64,000 bases of DNA from Acidobacteriota bacterium (GTDB taxonomy: Bacteria > Acidobacteriota > Blastocatellia > Chloracidobacteriales > JADJPF01): assembly GCA_016213785.1 (NCBI GenBank), contig JACQZQ010000053.1:186001-250000 (forward strand). The letters are read 5' to 3'. Positions 43,321 to 52,874 of the stretch are shown here, piece after piece; the first letter of the stretch is position 1, and the number at the start of each line of letters is the position of its first letter. The notes beneath the pieces were generated by a model. The model was not told the origin of the DNA. It did no database searches and saw only the letters and a program-made list of their open reading frames with translations. The position numbers and the translations under genes were made by a program.

Positions 43321-45885
43321 TTATTTACCAAGAGAAACAACACTTTTAACTTCAACCATTAAATCTTTCATTTCAAAAGGCTTGACTATATAGTCTCTTG
43401 CTCCTAGTTCATAGCCTCGTCTTATATCATCTTCTTCGCCCTTAGCAGAGACTAAAATAATTGGTATAGGGGCGGTTAAAGGATCAGATTTAAGAGTAGT
43501 CATTACGTCCCAACCTGATTGATCAGGCATCATTATATCTAAAAGAATTAAATCTGGTCTTATAGGTTCACGTTTAAGAATAGCAAAAGCTGTATTTCCA
43601 TCTGATGCTGATAATGTGTTAAATCCTTCTACTGTAAGACGATCGCAAATCATTTTTCTTAGATCAGATTCATCATCAACTACCATAATTGTTGGACGAA
43701 TAGAAATATCAGGGTTTTTAATAGCTAAACTACGATTAATTTTTGCTTTTAAGTATTTTAAGTCTACAGGCTTAATTATATGATCAATTGCTCCCATTTT
43801 AATACTTTCTTGGGGATCATTTAAGATAGACATTATAATTACAGGAATATCTTTAGTCCGCTCATCTTGTTTTAAGCAAGATAATACCTCAAACCCATTA
43901 ATATCAGGTAGTTTAACGTCTAAAATTATTAGGTCTGGTAAGTGGTGGCGAGCTATTCTTAAACCTTCTTCTCCACTACTAGTGTCTATAACATTATAGC
44001 CTTCCTTAATTAAAGAAATCTTAAGCATATCATTGATATCTGGTTCATCATCAATTATTTCAATTAAGTAAGACTTTCTATTATCTATTAATGGCAAACC
44101 AGCCTCTACTCCACTTTCAACTCTATCAGCTACATTTAAGGTAAAAGTAAAACTTGAGCCTACATGTTCCTGGCTTTCTACTTTAATAGAGGTTTTATGA
44201 GCATCAATAATATTTTTTACTAGCGAAAGCCCTAGACCAATACCGCCATATTTACGGGTAGTAGAGCTATCACCTTGATAGAAACGATCAAAGATTTTAT
44301 CAATTTTATCTTGGTTTATCCCTACTCCATTATCAGAGATTGAGATTTCCACTTGTTTTTCTAAAATTCGACCAACTATCTTTATTTCTCCACCTTCATT
44401 AGTAAACTTTATGGCATTAGAAATTAAATTATCAAAAACTTGAGTTATTCGGTCACGATCCCCAGAAACTAAGGGTAGTGAGTCCATTCCTTCAATATTT
44501 AAGTTAATTTCTTTTTTCTCTATTAAAGGTTTTTGTGTAAGTAGAGTTTGATCTAAAGCCTTAACTAGCTTAAAGGGTTGAATACTAACAGGAATAGTTC
44601 CTGCTTCTATACGAGAGAAGTCTAGTAGAGCATTAATATAAGTAGTTAAGCGTTCAATATTACGCTGAATTGTTTTTAGAGCACGTTCTTGGCCGCTATT
44701 AATTGGCCCTACCATTTGTTCTAATAGGTATTCATTATAGCCTTTAATTGCAGAAAGAGGAGTTCGTAATTCATGAGATAGAGTTTGTAAGAACTCTGAT
44801 TTCATCCTATCTAGTTGTTTTAATTCTTCATTAGCTTGTTCAAGTTGTTTATTAGCTTGTGCTAATTGGTCATTTGTATTTTCTAGTTGGTCATTAATAA
44901 CTTCTAGTTTTTTGTTGGTTTTAGCTAGTTCTTTATTAGAGCTTTCAAGTTGTTGATTAGAGTATTGGAGTTTTGCTTGAGAATCTTCAAGTTGTTTATT
45001 AGTGCTAGCTAGACGAGCATTAGATTGTTCTAATTTAATATTAGTATCTTGGAGTCTAGCTTTAGAGTCTTCTAGTTTAGAGATATTAATTTTTAGCTGT
45101 TCAGCCATAAAATTAAAATTACGTGCTAAATCTTCTAATTCGTCTTTAGTTTGGATATTAAGTTTTTGATCATAATTACCCTGTGCAATAGCAGAAGTCC
45201 CTAAAATCATTTGGTCAATTGGTTGAGTTATACGACGAGCAATAAAAACAGCTACACCTATTGAAACTAAAATCCCAATAATAGTGATAATTGCCATTTG
45301 CAACCCAGAACTAATCATTTCTTGTCTAAGGGATTCATAGGAAATAACATAGCGGATTAAAAAAGGAATCCTTCCTGTTGTATCAATATAAGGATCCATT
45401 ATGGTTAAAATAGGTTTATTATTTTTATCTCTTTCTTGTTGTTTGGAAAACTGTAGACGACGAGCAATTTCTTTTAGATCAGCTTGAGCAACTTGACCAC
45501 TACCTTGAACTGACTTAAAAGAACTATCTAGTTGTTGATTATTTGAGTCAAAAAGTATTTTTCCATCAGTATCTATTAAAACTACTTGAGCTACATCCTG
45601 TGTTTTTTTTATTTGACTAGAGACAAGATCACGAAATTTATAAGCTTCACTTGAAGAATACCTTTCATAAGCTTCGCCAATAGTAGTCGTACTAAGTTGA
45701 GCAAAACTAGTAGCATGATTATCAATATCTAGCTCAATATCGCCAACCCTAGTATAAGTAACTACAACTGCATAGGTAATCAGTAGAGTCGCCACAAGTG
45801 CTGTTAAAGTGATGGCAAACTTAAAAGATAAACTATAATGGACTGGTAACTTTTGTATTTTGTCCGCTTTTGTAACCGATGACAT
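43321..45885 (-). CDS. Hybrid sensor histidine kinase with HAMP, long coiled coil and two receivers
   Basis: Order: TM1 (22-45), extracytoplasmic sensor (46-196, dCache-like), TM2 (197-215), HAMP (216-268), a 100-residue coiled coil of repeated heptads such as QLESSNKELAKTNKKLE (262-362), HisKA with H371 in LSHELRTPL, HATPase (NAIKFTNEGG, SDNGVGI, GGIGLGLS), receiver 1 (D656) and receiver 2 (D783). Both receivers keep the acidic pair and Lys. The input signal is unknown. Phosphate would flow from H371 to the receivers and perhaps to the CheY-like protein downstream. GAGGA precedes the ATG. Confidence 0.93.
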   Translation of the reverse strand: MSSVTKADKIQKLPVHYSLSFKFAITLTALVATLLITYAVVVTYTRVGDIELDIDNHATSFAQLSTTTIGEAYERYSSSEAYKFRDLVSSQIKKTQDVAQVVLIDTDGKILFDSNNQQLDSSFKSVQGSGQVAQADLKEIARRLQFSKQQERDKNNKPILTIMDPYIDTTGRIPFLIRYVISYESLRQEMISSGLQMAIITIIGILVSIGVAVFIARRITQPIDQMILGTSAIAQGNYDQKLNIQTKDELEDLARNFNFMAEQLKINISKLEDSKARLQDTNIKLEQSNARLASTNKQLEDSQAKLQYSNQQLESSNKELAKTNKKLEVINDQLENTNDQLAQANKQLEQANEELKQLDRMKSEFLQTLSHELRTPLSAIKGYNEYLLEQMVGPINSGQERALKTIQRNIERLTTYINALLDFSRIEAGTIPVSIQPFKLVKALDQTLLTQKPLIEKKEINLNIEGMDSLPLVSGDRDRITQVFDNLISNAIKFTNEGGEIKIVGRILEKQVEISISDNGVGINQDKIDKIFDRFYQGDSSTTRKYGGIGLGLSLVKNIIDAHKTSIKVESQEHVGSSFTFTLNVADRVESGVEAGLPLIDNRKSYLIEIIDDEPDINDMLKISLIKEGYNVIDTSSGEEGLRIARHHLPDLIILDVKLPDINGFEVLSCLKQDERTKDIPVIIMSILNDPQESIKMGAIDHIIKPVDLKYLKAKINRSLAIKNPDISIRPTIMVVDDESDLRKMICDRLTVEGFNTLSASDGNTAFAILKREPIRPDLILLDIMMPDQSGWDVMTTLKSDPLTAPIPIILVSAKGEEDDIRRGYELGARDYIVKPFEMKDLMVEVKSVVSLGK

Positions 45886-46029
45886 TTAGAAATCCTCGCG
45901 TGGATAGTGGTTTTGAGGATTGAAATTAGATTTCTTTCTTTTAAATGTTGATATATTAACACTAATAACACTTTGGTCAAGGGTAGATTAGTACATTGTT
46001 AGTCTTACCAAAGTTAAGTAAAAATCTTT

Positions 46030-46578
46030 ATGGAGATAAAAATTTTGGCAAATTTAAAAAATTTTTCTAATCAGGTATTTAATTGTAGTGTCTTTACTAT
46101 ACGCTGTGATAACTACTTTATTACTAAGACTAATAGCACACATAATTTTTTTATTATAGAACCTAATGATTGGGCAAATATTGTTGCAATTACTAGTAAC
46201 GAAGAGGTCATTTTAGTAAAACAATACCGATATGGAAGAGAAAAATTTACTCTAGAAATCCCTGGAGGAATGATTGATAAAGGAGAAATGCCTCTAGTAG
46301 CAGCTAAACGAGAACTTCTAGAAGAAACAGGTTATTTAGCAAAAAACTTACAATTAATTGGTGTTGCTGATCCAAATCCTGCAATACAAAGTAATAAATG
46401 CTATATGTTTTTGGCTACAGAGCTAGAATTTACGGGGTCTACTTATTTAGATAATACAGAAGAAATAGATATTATTACTGTTTCGCTTAATAAAATTCCA
46501 GATATGATTGAAAAAGGAGAAATTGCCCACTCTTTAGTTATAACAGCATTTTATTACTATAATTTGCTTAAGAAGTAA
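46030..46578 (+). CDS. NUDIX hydrolase, ADP-ribose pyrophosphatase-like
   Basis: The Nudix box is complete (GGMIDKGEM, then AAKRELLEETGY, fitting GX5EX7REUXEEXGU). ILVKQYRYGREKFTLEIPGG just before it is typical of ADP-ribose/sugar-nucleotide pyrophosphatases. The enzyme hydrolyses nucleoside diphosphates linked to another moiety, a cytoplasmic housecleaning role. Its 182 residues match the family length. It is divergent from the histidine kinase and converges on the LON-like gene with six bases between stops. Confidence 0.88.
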   Translation: MEIKILANLKNFSNQVFNCSVFTIRCDNYFITKTNSTHNFFIIEPNDWANIVAITSNEEVILVKQYRYGREKFTLEIPGGMIDKGEMPLVAAKRELLEETGYLAKNLQLIGVADPNPAIQSNKCYMFLATELEFTGSTYLDNTEEIDIITVSLNKIPDMIEKGEIAHSLVITAFYYYNLLKK

Positions 46579-46584
46579 CAAAGG

Positions 46585-47277
46585 TTACTCTTTCTTTAAA
46601 GAATCCAATACTTTAGACGAACCATGACCATTACTTTTAGCCTTAGTATGAATTGAAGCACGATGTTCATAGTCTTCGATTATTGAAGATAAATGGTGTC
46701 GTAGTTTTGTTAGGCGTAAGCCGCTAGAACGTATTTCTAAAAGGGGTTGTTTTTTCTCTAATGGTAATTGTAAAACTGCTGCTACACCAAAGGAAAAATC
46801 CTCAGCCCCATCAGGTAATTCAGAAGGTAGGGTTTGCTCATCATTTAAGGCTTTTAAGGCTTCAGCAGCACGTTTATAAAGCTTTTTTACTTCTTCCATT
46901 AAAGTGTTTGTATCATAATCATCGTTTTGATCTTGAATCAATTCTACTTCTGCTTTTAAGTAAGATTTTTTCTCTATATATTTAATTACTCTATATCGAT
47001 TTATTCCTACAGTAAGAATATTCATTCTACCACCATCTAAAGGAACTACTGCCATAATTTGAGCTATAGCTCCTATTCTTCCTACTGGAGGCGGCCAAGT
47101 TTCATTTTCTGCTAAATATGTTATGCCAAATAACTTATCGCTAGCTAAAGAGTCTTTAATCATCTCTTTATAACGTTCTTCAAAAATATGAAGTGGAAGT
47201 AGTGCACCAGGAAAGAGTACTAAAGGTAATGGAAAAATTGGTAATTCTCTTGTATTAAAGATTTCTGTTGATGACAT
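46585..47277 (-). CDS. LON substrate-binding-domain protein
   Basis: The start is the ATG at 47277 (MSSTEIF) with GGAAAA upstream; a TTG 15 bases earlier is less likely. Residues 8-200 match the N-terminal domain of Lon protease: LPIFPLPLVLFPGALLPLHI, EERYKEMI, IGAIAQIM, LTVGINRYRV. The AAA and protease domains are absent, as in other small stand-alone LON-like proteins of unknown role. A terminator lies between this gene and lepA upstream. Confidence 0.88.
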   Translation of the reverse strand: MSSTEIFNTRELPIFPLPLVLFPGALLPLHIFEERYKEMIKDSLASDKLFGITYLAENETWPPPVGRIGAIAQIMAVVPLDGGRMNILTVGINRYRVIKYIEKKSYLKAEVELIQDQNDDYDTNTLMEEVKKLYKRAAEALKALNDEQTLPSELPDGAEDFSFGVAAVLQLPLEKKQPLLEIRSSGLRLTKLRHHLSSIIEDYEHRASIHTKAKSNGHGSSKVLDSLKKE

Positions 47278-47297
47278 AAATATGTTTTCCAATATTA

Positions 47298-47327
47298 ATA
47301 AAGCCTAACCATTTGGGTTAGGCTTTT
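47298..47327 (-). terminator. Rho-independent terminator of lepA
   Basis: AAGCCTAACC (47301-47310) pairs with GGTTAGGCTT (47316-47325), five-base loop, ten-base stem. In the leftward direction it is followed by TTTATTAAT. It lies 12 bases after the lepA stop. Confidence 0.75.
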
Positions 47328-47337
47328 AGACTTAAGA

Positions 47338-49137
47338 TTAAGTTTCGTCAACTCTTAATACGGCTAAAAAGGCTTCTTGAGGAATCTCTACACGTCCTAT
47401 CTTCTTCATGCGTTTTTTACCCTCTTTTTGTTTTTCTAAGAGTTTCTTTTTACGAGTAATATCACCACCATAACATTTAGCTAGCACATTTTTACCCATA
47501 GACTTAACCGTCTCACGAGCAATAATTTTATTTCCAATAGCCGCCTGTATTGGGACTTCAAAAAGTTGTCGTGGAATTAATTCTTTCATTTTAGAAACTA
47601 AGGCTCTACCTCGGTTTTGTGCCCCTTCGCTATGGACAATCAAAGAAAGCGCATCAACAGGATCACCAGAAACTAAGACATCTAATTTTACTAGCTTAGA
47701 CTCTTGATAACCTGCTAAATGATAGTCTAACGATGCATAACCACGAGAAACTGACTTAAGCCTATCATAAAAATCTAACACTATCTCATTTAATGGAACA
47801 TCATAAGTAAGCATTACTCTAGTAGTTGTAATATACTCAAATCCTTTTTGTATACCACGTTTTTCTTCTAGTAGCTTTAATATTGGCCCTAGATAATCAT
47901 CATTAGTCATTATAGTAGCTGTAATAATAGGCTCTTCCATTTTAGCAATACGAGCAGGATCAGGTAGTTTAGAAGGGCTATCGATTTCTAAAACTTCGTC
48001 AGCTGTAGTAGTGATACGGTAACGCACAGAAGGTGCAGTAGTAATTAATTCAAGGGAAAATTCTCTCTCTAATCGTTCTTGAACCACTTCCATATGAAGT
48101 AATCCTAAAAAGCCACAACGAAAACCAAAACCTAGTGCTAGAGATGTTTCTGGCTCATAGAAAAATGAAGAATCATTTAAGCGTAGTTTTTCTAGTGCAT
48201 CTCGTAGTTCTTCGTATTTATCGCTATCTACAGGATAGAGGCCAGAAAAAACCATTGGTTTAATTTCTTGAAAACCAGGAAAAGGTTCTTGGGTTGGATT
48301 TGTGCTATCTGTAACAGTATCACCTATTTGGACATCTGAAACCGTTTTAATGTTAGAAATTAAAAAACCTACTTCACCTGAGCTTAAAGACTTAATTTCT
48401 TTCATTTTTGGAGTAAGTACACCTAAGGCTTCTACTAGATATTCTCTATTAGTTTCCATAAAACGGATTTTCATTCCAGGGCGAATTTCGCCATCAAGAA
48501 TACGCATCATTACAATTACACCGCGATAGTTATCAAACCAAGAATCAAAAATTAAAGCTTTTAATGGTGCATTAGGATCACCTTTAGGTGCAGGGATGCG
48601 ATTTACAATGGCTTCAAGAATATCTTCTGTTCCAAGGCCAGTTTTAGCACTAGCTAGAACTGACTGACTAGCATCTAGACCTATTACATGCTCAATTTGT
48701 TCTTTAACCTTATCAGGTTCAGCCGATGGTAAATCAACCTTATTAATTACAGGTATTAGCTCTAAATTGTTATTAATTGCTAAGTAAGCATTAGCTAGAG
48801 TTTGTGCTTCTACGCCTTGAGAGGCATCTACTACAAGAAGCACTCCTTCACAGGCTGAGAGTGAGCGGGAAACTTCGTAAGAAAAATCTACGTGTCCAGG
48901 AGTATCAATTAGATTAAGGATATAGTCTTGACCATCTTTAGCACGGTAGTTAAGACGAACAGCATGAGCTTTAATAGTTATACCGCGTTCTCTTTCTAAG
49001 TCCATAGCATCTAGGACTTGATCAGCCATTTCACGTTGAGATAGGGCACCTGTGTGTTCTAATAATCGATCTGCTAAAGTAGATTTACCATGATCGATAT
49101 GTGCAATAATAGAAAAATTACGAATATTACTTAACAT
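47338..49137 (-). CDS. lepA: Elongation factor 4 (LepA), back-translocase GTPase
   Basis: At 599 residues this is full-length LepA. G motifs: AHIDHGKST (G1), DTPGHVDF (G3), NKVDLP (G4), and SAKTG (G5). The C-terminal LepA domain is intact ([45 protein letters not shown]). EF4 binds ribosomes and acts on translation under stress and in initiation. The gene is followed by its own terminator. The ROK kinase gene lies upstream, 61 bases before the start. Confidence 0.97.
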   Translation of the reverse strand: MLSNIRNFSIIAHIDHGKSTLADRLLEHTGALSQREMADQVLDAMDLERERGITIKAHAVRLNYRAKDGQDYILNLIDTPGHVDFSYEVSRSLSACEGVLLVVDASQGVEAQTLANAYLAINNNLELIPVINKVDLPSAEPDKVKEQIEHVIGLDASQSVLASAKTGLGTEDILEAIVNRIPAPKGDPNAPLKALIFDSWFDNYRGVIVMMRILDGEIRPGMKIRFMETNREYLVEALGVLTPKMKEIKSLSSGEVGFLISNIKTVSDVQIGDTVTDSTNPTQEPFPGFQEIKPMVFSGLYPVDSDKYEELRDALEKLRLNDSSFFYEPETSLALGFGFRCGFLGLLHMEVVQERLEREFSLELITTAPSVRYRITTTADEVLEIDSPSKLPDPARIAKMEEPIITATIMTNDDYLGPILKLLEEKRGIQKGFEYITTTRVMLTYDVPLNEIVLDFYDRLKSVSRGYASLDYHLAGYQESKLVKLDVLVSGDPVDALSLIVHSEGAQNRGRALVSKMKELIPRQLFEVPIQAAIGNKIIARETVKSMGKNVLAKCYGGDITRKKKLLEKQKEGKKRMKKIGRVEIPQEAFLAVLRVDET

Positions 49138-49198
49138 GATGAGAGTTTACTCTAAATACTCCTTAATTAAAATCTATAGAAATTTATTCTAGCCAACT

Positions 49199-50170
49199 TT
49201 ACTTAAAAATATCACGAGCTAGAATAGCTGCCCCAATTACGCCAGATAAAGGGCCTAGTTGAGCGTTAACTATTTTGCAGTTGTCAAAGCAAGGGCCAAA
49301 GGCACGTTGTTTAGTTTCTGCTATGATTGGGTTTAGCAAGATATTTCCTACTGCCATTATGCTACCACCAAAGATTACCATTTCTGGATTTAATAAGTTT
49401 ATTAAGCCACCTAAAGCAATACCTAAATAATGTCCTGTACGTTCAAAGACTACTTGGGCTAGCTCATCTCCAGAAAGTGCGGCTTGTACAATATCCTCAG
49501 GGGTCATTTCTCTATCACGAGGTATAAAGAAACGTGTTAAAGAAGAGGTTCTATCACGATAAAGTCTTTGTTGCATTCTACGAACAATATTTGGCCCAGA
49601 AGCAACTGTTTCTAGACAACCAATATTGCCACAAGCACATTCTATTCCGTCTATATTGATTGTTGTATGTCCAAGTTCCCCAGCAAATCCTGTAGTTCCT
49701 CGCCACATACGACCATTAAGAATAATTCCTGAGCCAATACCAGTACCAATAGTTACATAGATAACATTTTGATGACCTTGTGCTGCTCCACATTGCCATT
49801 CACCATAAGCACCAAGATTAGCATCATTATCAAAAATAACCTGTACTCCTGTAGCCTGCATAATATCATCATAAAGAGTAGTGGTAGAAATTTGTGGTAA
49901 ATTTGGCAAAACTTCGATTTTATTAGTTTTTAGGTTAATTAGTCCAGGCACGCCCACCCCAACAGCGATTAGATGCCCATATTGAGGCGCTTTTTGCTTA
50001 AAAGTTTGTATTAGTTCAATTAATTGTCTAGTGAGTTCTTCAGTCTTACGATGTGCTGTAGGATCGGTTTGTTCAAATAGTATTTTGCCTTGGGTATCAA
50101 CTAAGGCTGTTTTTACTTTTGCGCCTTCTAAAACAATCCCAATATATAATTTATCATCTCGGCTACTCAT
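49199..50170 (-). CDS. ROK family sugar kinase, glucokinase-like
   Basis: VGVGVPGLI, VIFDNDANLGAYGEW (catalytic Asp), GTGIGSGIILNG, the ROK signature with zinc ligands (GIECACGNIGCLE) and NLLNPEMVIFGGSI are all present in 323 residues. Lacking an N-terminal HTH, it is a kinase rather than an NagC-like repressor. It probably phosphorylates glucose or another hexose with ATP; GELGH supports glucose or mannose. The ATG follows AAGGAAAATAT. It may be cotranscribed with lepA. Confidence 0.92.
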   Translation of the reverse strand: MSSRDDKLYIGIVLEGAKVKTALVDTQGKILFEQTDPTAHRKTEELTRQLIELIQTFKQKAPQYGHLIAVGVGVPGLINLKTNKIEVLPNLPQISTTTLYDDIMQATGVQVIFDNDANLGAYGEWQCGAAQGHQNVIYVTIGTGIGSGIILNGRMWRGTTGFAGELGHTTINIDGIECACGNIGCLETVASGPNIVRRMQQRLYRDRTSSLTRFFIPRDREMTPEDIVQAALSGDELAQVVFERTGHYLGIALGGLINLLNPEMVIFGGSIMAVGNILLNPIIAETKQRAFGPCFDNCKIVNAQLGPLSGVIGAAILARDIFK

Positions 50171-50278
50171 ATATTTTCCTTATAAGCAAACAGACTCCTC
50201 CTGCACTATACCAGAGAAGCTTAGTAGCTGTTAAGGGTTCTTAGTTAATTACTGATTTATAAAGAATTACCCAAAGAA

Positions 50279-50932
50279 TTACTCAAACCTATCTCCACAG
50301 CTTGAACAAAATCTTGCCCCGCGTAAATTAGTAGTCCCACATTTTCTACAAATAGGAGCAGACATAGCCGTTACTTGTGTTCCACATCCAGAACAAAATG
50401 TTGCTCCAGGAGTAAGCCAAGAATTGCAATTTATACAGTTTTGTGAATTTGGAGGTGCTTGATTTGTCCAAGGCGGAGGTTCTGGATTTCCTGACCAACC
50501 ATTAGGAGTATAGCCTGGACTATAAGGCGCATTATAAGGAGGATTTCTTGATGCTTGTACTCTAGATGCAAATGAGTCAATAATTCTCCAAGCTTCTTCA
50601 CTTAGCCTATATTGGTTATACATACCAATAATAGGAAATAAAATTAAAGGCGGAAGCAGTACATAACCTATTACCCCAGCAGCAGCTTTATCAATCCATT
50701 TAGAAGCGCCTATTTCTACTAATGTTCCATTTGGATTAGGCATTACTTTAATAGTAAGAGCAGAAGATTGTCCAGTAATAACGCTTAAGGTACTTTCTTT
50801 TAAGGTTTGTAAAACCTGTCCACCTGCAACTGGAATAATTTGAACTTGATGGCCCTGCATACGAAAATAATTTTCTAGTTCTGCTAATAAATGGTCAGTT
50901 CTTAGTTCTAAAGAATAAAGCTTACTTTTCAT
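50279..50932 (-). CDS. Membrane protein with C-terminal double zinc ribbon
   Basis: Residues 1-80 form a small alpha/beta unit (HLLAELENYFRMQGHQVQI). One or two hydrophobic segments lie near 85-108 (GVIGYVLLPPLILFPIIGM). A Pro/Tyr/Gly-rich linker leads to two zinc ribbons (CINCNSW, CSGCGTQ, CRKCGTT, CSSCGDRF). The function is unknown; similar ribbon proteins are thought to mediate protein contacts. It lies 108 bases upstream of the ROK gene on the same strand. Confidence 0.72.
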   Translation of the reverse strand: MKSKLYSLELRTDHLLAELENYFRMQGHQVQIIPVAGGQVLQTLKESTLSVITGQSSALTIKVMPNPNGTLVEIGASKWIDKAAAGVIGYVLLPPLILFPIIGMYNQYRLSEEAWRIIDSFASRVQASRNPPYNAPYSPGYTPNGWSGNPEPPPWTNQAPPNSQNCINCNSWLTPGATFCSGCGTQVTAMSAPICRKCGTTNLRGARFCSSCGDRFE

Positions 50933-51017
50933 TAGAAATTCCTTTAGTTAAAAAGTCAGTAGCAACATTTTAAGTTAAGCTTACGTCCAAGAGAATAAAA
51001 ATATGTTGCTAAAGGGG

Positions 51018-51045
51018 TTGCTTTGCTAATGAATAGTCTTATAAT
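51018..51045 (+). promoter_or_regulatory. Possible sigma-70 promoter of the secreted protein gene
   Basis: A perfect TATAAT at 51040-51045 has TTGCTT 16 bases upstream (51018-51023), a partial -35 match. It lies about 100 bases before the ATG. Confidence 0.4.
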
Positions 51046-51145
51046 TTTAAGCTCAAAGCAAGACTCACATTTAATTTCAATAAACAATTTATTAACTATT
51101 ATTTTTACTAGCAATTATTACTAATTTTAGTAGGAGTGTTTTTCA

Positions 51146-51952
51146 ATGAAAAAAAGATTAACTTGGTGGTCAGTTTTTGCTTTAGTTTGTGCGTTTTTAC
51201 TGACACAAATATCAAATGTTTCGGTTTTAGCACAAGGTGGTTGCAATGCTCCTGACTTGATTTGCAAAGCAGCCAGAAACCAAGATATTTCCTTAACTTT
51301 CCGAGATCGTTGTACTTATGAACAACGTGCTCATATTGAGCTTTATGAAAAGAAAAAAGACGGAAGTACAGGAAAATTAGATAAATTAAGAGAAACAACC
51401 GTAAAGGTAGAACCTAGCTCAAGCCCTGATGAGACAGGTAAATTACTTGTTATTAATAAAGTTATTGAAGATACAGATGATAAAGGAAAGCCTAAGAGTA
51501 AAGTTGACCCTAATGCTCGTACAGGGCTTGCATCAGGCGCTTTTCTAGACTTACTATTTTTTCCCCTTTTACCAGAAAAAATTTCTAATATGGAATTTGA
51601 AGAATTACCTAATACAGATGAAAAGTATAAGGGTGAAAAGCTTTTCCGCTTTGGCCCAAAACCAGGTGTTACTAATATTACCCTAGCCTCAGGCAAAGTT
51701 TATGTAAATGCCCAAACGGGAGCAGTTTTAACCGTTCAAATAGAAGGGCTACATAACTTAAAAACCTTTGATAAAATTTTAGAAAAACTAGAGAGAGTGG
51801 CTGCTACTATAGATTACTCAGAATTTGATTCTAAATATCGTATGCCTACCCTAGCTCGTGGTGGTGGCGTATCAGATGTTAGCCGTTTCAAAGGTATTTT
51901 CAAATTTACCTTTGAAGAAGGTAAATATGTCCAAGTATTAAAATTACAGTAA
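51146..51952 (+). CDS. Secreted protein of unknown function
   Basis: A signal peptide (TWWSVFALVCAFLLTQISNVSVLAQ) is followed by a 236-residue mature protein. It has conserved-looking pieces such as FRDRCTYEQRAHIELYEKK and GEKLFRFGPKPGVTNITLASGKVYVNAQTG. The fold is probably beta-rich and LolA/outer-membrane lipoprotein-like, but I do not recognise a family. Cysteines at the mature N-terminus (GGCNAPDLIC) could form a disulfide. TAGGAG lies nine bases before the ATG. It stands alone and ends in a hairpin. Confidence 0.65.
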   Translation: MKKRLTWWSVFALVCAFLLTQISNVSVLAQGGCNAPDLICKAARNQDISLTFRDRCTYEQRAHIELYEKKKDGSTGKLDKLRETTVKVEPSSSPDETGKLLVINKVIEDTDDKGKPKSKVDPNARTGLASGAFLDLLFFPLLPEKISNMEFEELPNTDEKYKGEKLFRFGPKPGVTNITLASGKVYVNAQTGAVLTVQIEGLHNLKTFDKILEKLERVAATIDYSEFDSKYRMPTLARGGGVSDVSRFKGIFKFTFEEGKYVQVLKLQ

Positions 51953-51961
51953 CTCTAAAAG

Positions 51962-51993
51962 TGATGGTTGAACCTTACAAGGTTCAACCATCA
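51962..51993. terminator. Perfect hairpin between convergent genes
   Basis: TGATGGTTGAACCTT (51962-51976) is followed after two bases by its exact complement (51979-51993). No strong T-run flanks it. It probably separates the secreted-protein gene and moaC. Confidence 0.6.
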
Positions 51994-52008
51994 AATAAAT
52001 ATCACTAA

Positions 52009-52482
52009 TTATTTTTCTCTTTGCCAATCTCCAGATTTTCCACCCGTTTTGCTTTCAAGCTGAATATTAGTAATAGTAATAGTTTTTTCTACAGCTTTAC
52101 ACATATCGTAAACAGTTAATGCTGCTAGACTTACTGCTGTTAATGCCTCCATTTCAACCCCTGTAGCTGAACGAGTTAAAACACTAGCCTTAATATAAAT
52201 ACCCTCATCAATTAGCTCTAAGTTAATATCGATATGGCTTAAGGGTAAGGGGTGGCATAAAGGAATAAGTGTTGCGGTTTGTTTAGCTGCTAAAATACCT
52301 GCAATACGGGCAGTTTCAAAAGGATCGCCTTTAGGTAATTGTTGGGTGCGAATTAGTTGAATAGTTTCAGGAGACATTTTTACTAGACCGCTTGCTATTG
52401 CTTGACGAGTAGTTTCTGGTTTTTGGCTAACATCAACCATATGAGCACGGCCATCTTTATCTAAATGGGAAAATTCTGGCAT
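52009..52482 (-). CDS. moaC: Cyclic pyranopterin monophosphate synthase (MoaC)
   Basis: The 157 residues carry all MoaC hallmarks: [52 protein letters not shown] and YDMCKAV, ending KSGDW. With MoaA it converts GTP to cyclic pyranopterin monophosphate in molybdenum cofactor synthesis, in the cytoplasm. No other moa or moe gene is in the window; the XdhC-like protein at 19234 is the only other Moco-related gene. It lies downstream of tRNA-Asp, separated by a terminator. Confidence 0.96.
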   Translation of the reverse strand: MPEFSHLDKDGRAHMVDVSQKPETTRQAIASGLVKMSPETIQLIRTQQLPKGDPFETARIAGILAAKQTATLIPLCHPLPLSHIDINLELIDEGIYIKASVLTRSATGVEMEALTAVSLAALTVYDMCKAVEKTITITNIQLESKTGGKSGDWQREK

Positions 52483-52516
52483 AAAAATCTAAAACCTAAA
52501 AAATTAATCTTTAAAA

Positions 52517-52550
52517 ACGAGAAAAGCCACTTGGCTAGCAAGTGGCTTTT
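52517..52550 (-). terminator. Terminator downstream of tRNA-Asp
   Basis: AAAAGCCACTTG (52522-52533) and CAAGTGGCTTTT (52539-52550) form a perfect 12-base stem with a five-base loop, followed in the leftward direction by CTCGTTTTT. It lies nine bases after the tRNA 3' end. Confidence 0.78.
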
Positions 52551-52558
52551 TTAGGAAA

Positions 52559-52633
<75 letters not shown>

Positions 52634-52658
52634 AAAAAACTCTTAAAAACGAAGGGCT

Positions 52659-52688
52659 AATGTAACATTGCTCTTAAGAGGCTGTCAA
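52659..52688 (-). promoter_or_regulatory. Promoter of tRNA-Asp
   Basis: On the reverse strand a perfect -35 (TTGACA, 52683-52688) is followed after 18 bases by TACATT (52659-52664). This places a start about 15-20 bases before the tRNA 5' end. Confidence 0.6.
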
Positions 52689-52874
52689 CAAATTTTTTCC
52701 AGCTTTTCCCAGCTTTTCCCAAAAACTCGCTTATCTTATAAGAAACTATAACTTAAAGACAAAGAACTATTGTAAATGATAAAGGAAAATATTATCTTCT
52801 TATAGTTTTTTAAAGCCTTAGAACTTATTTTTATCTTGTAATATCTATTAATTTTTAATTATTAAGGACAAATT

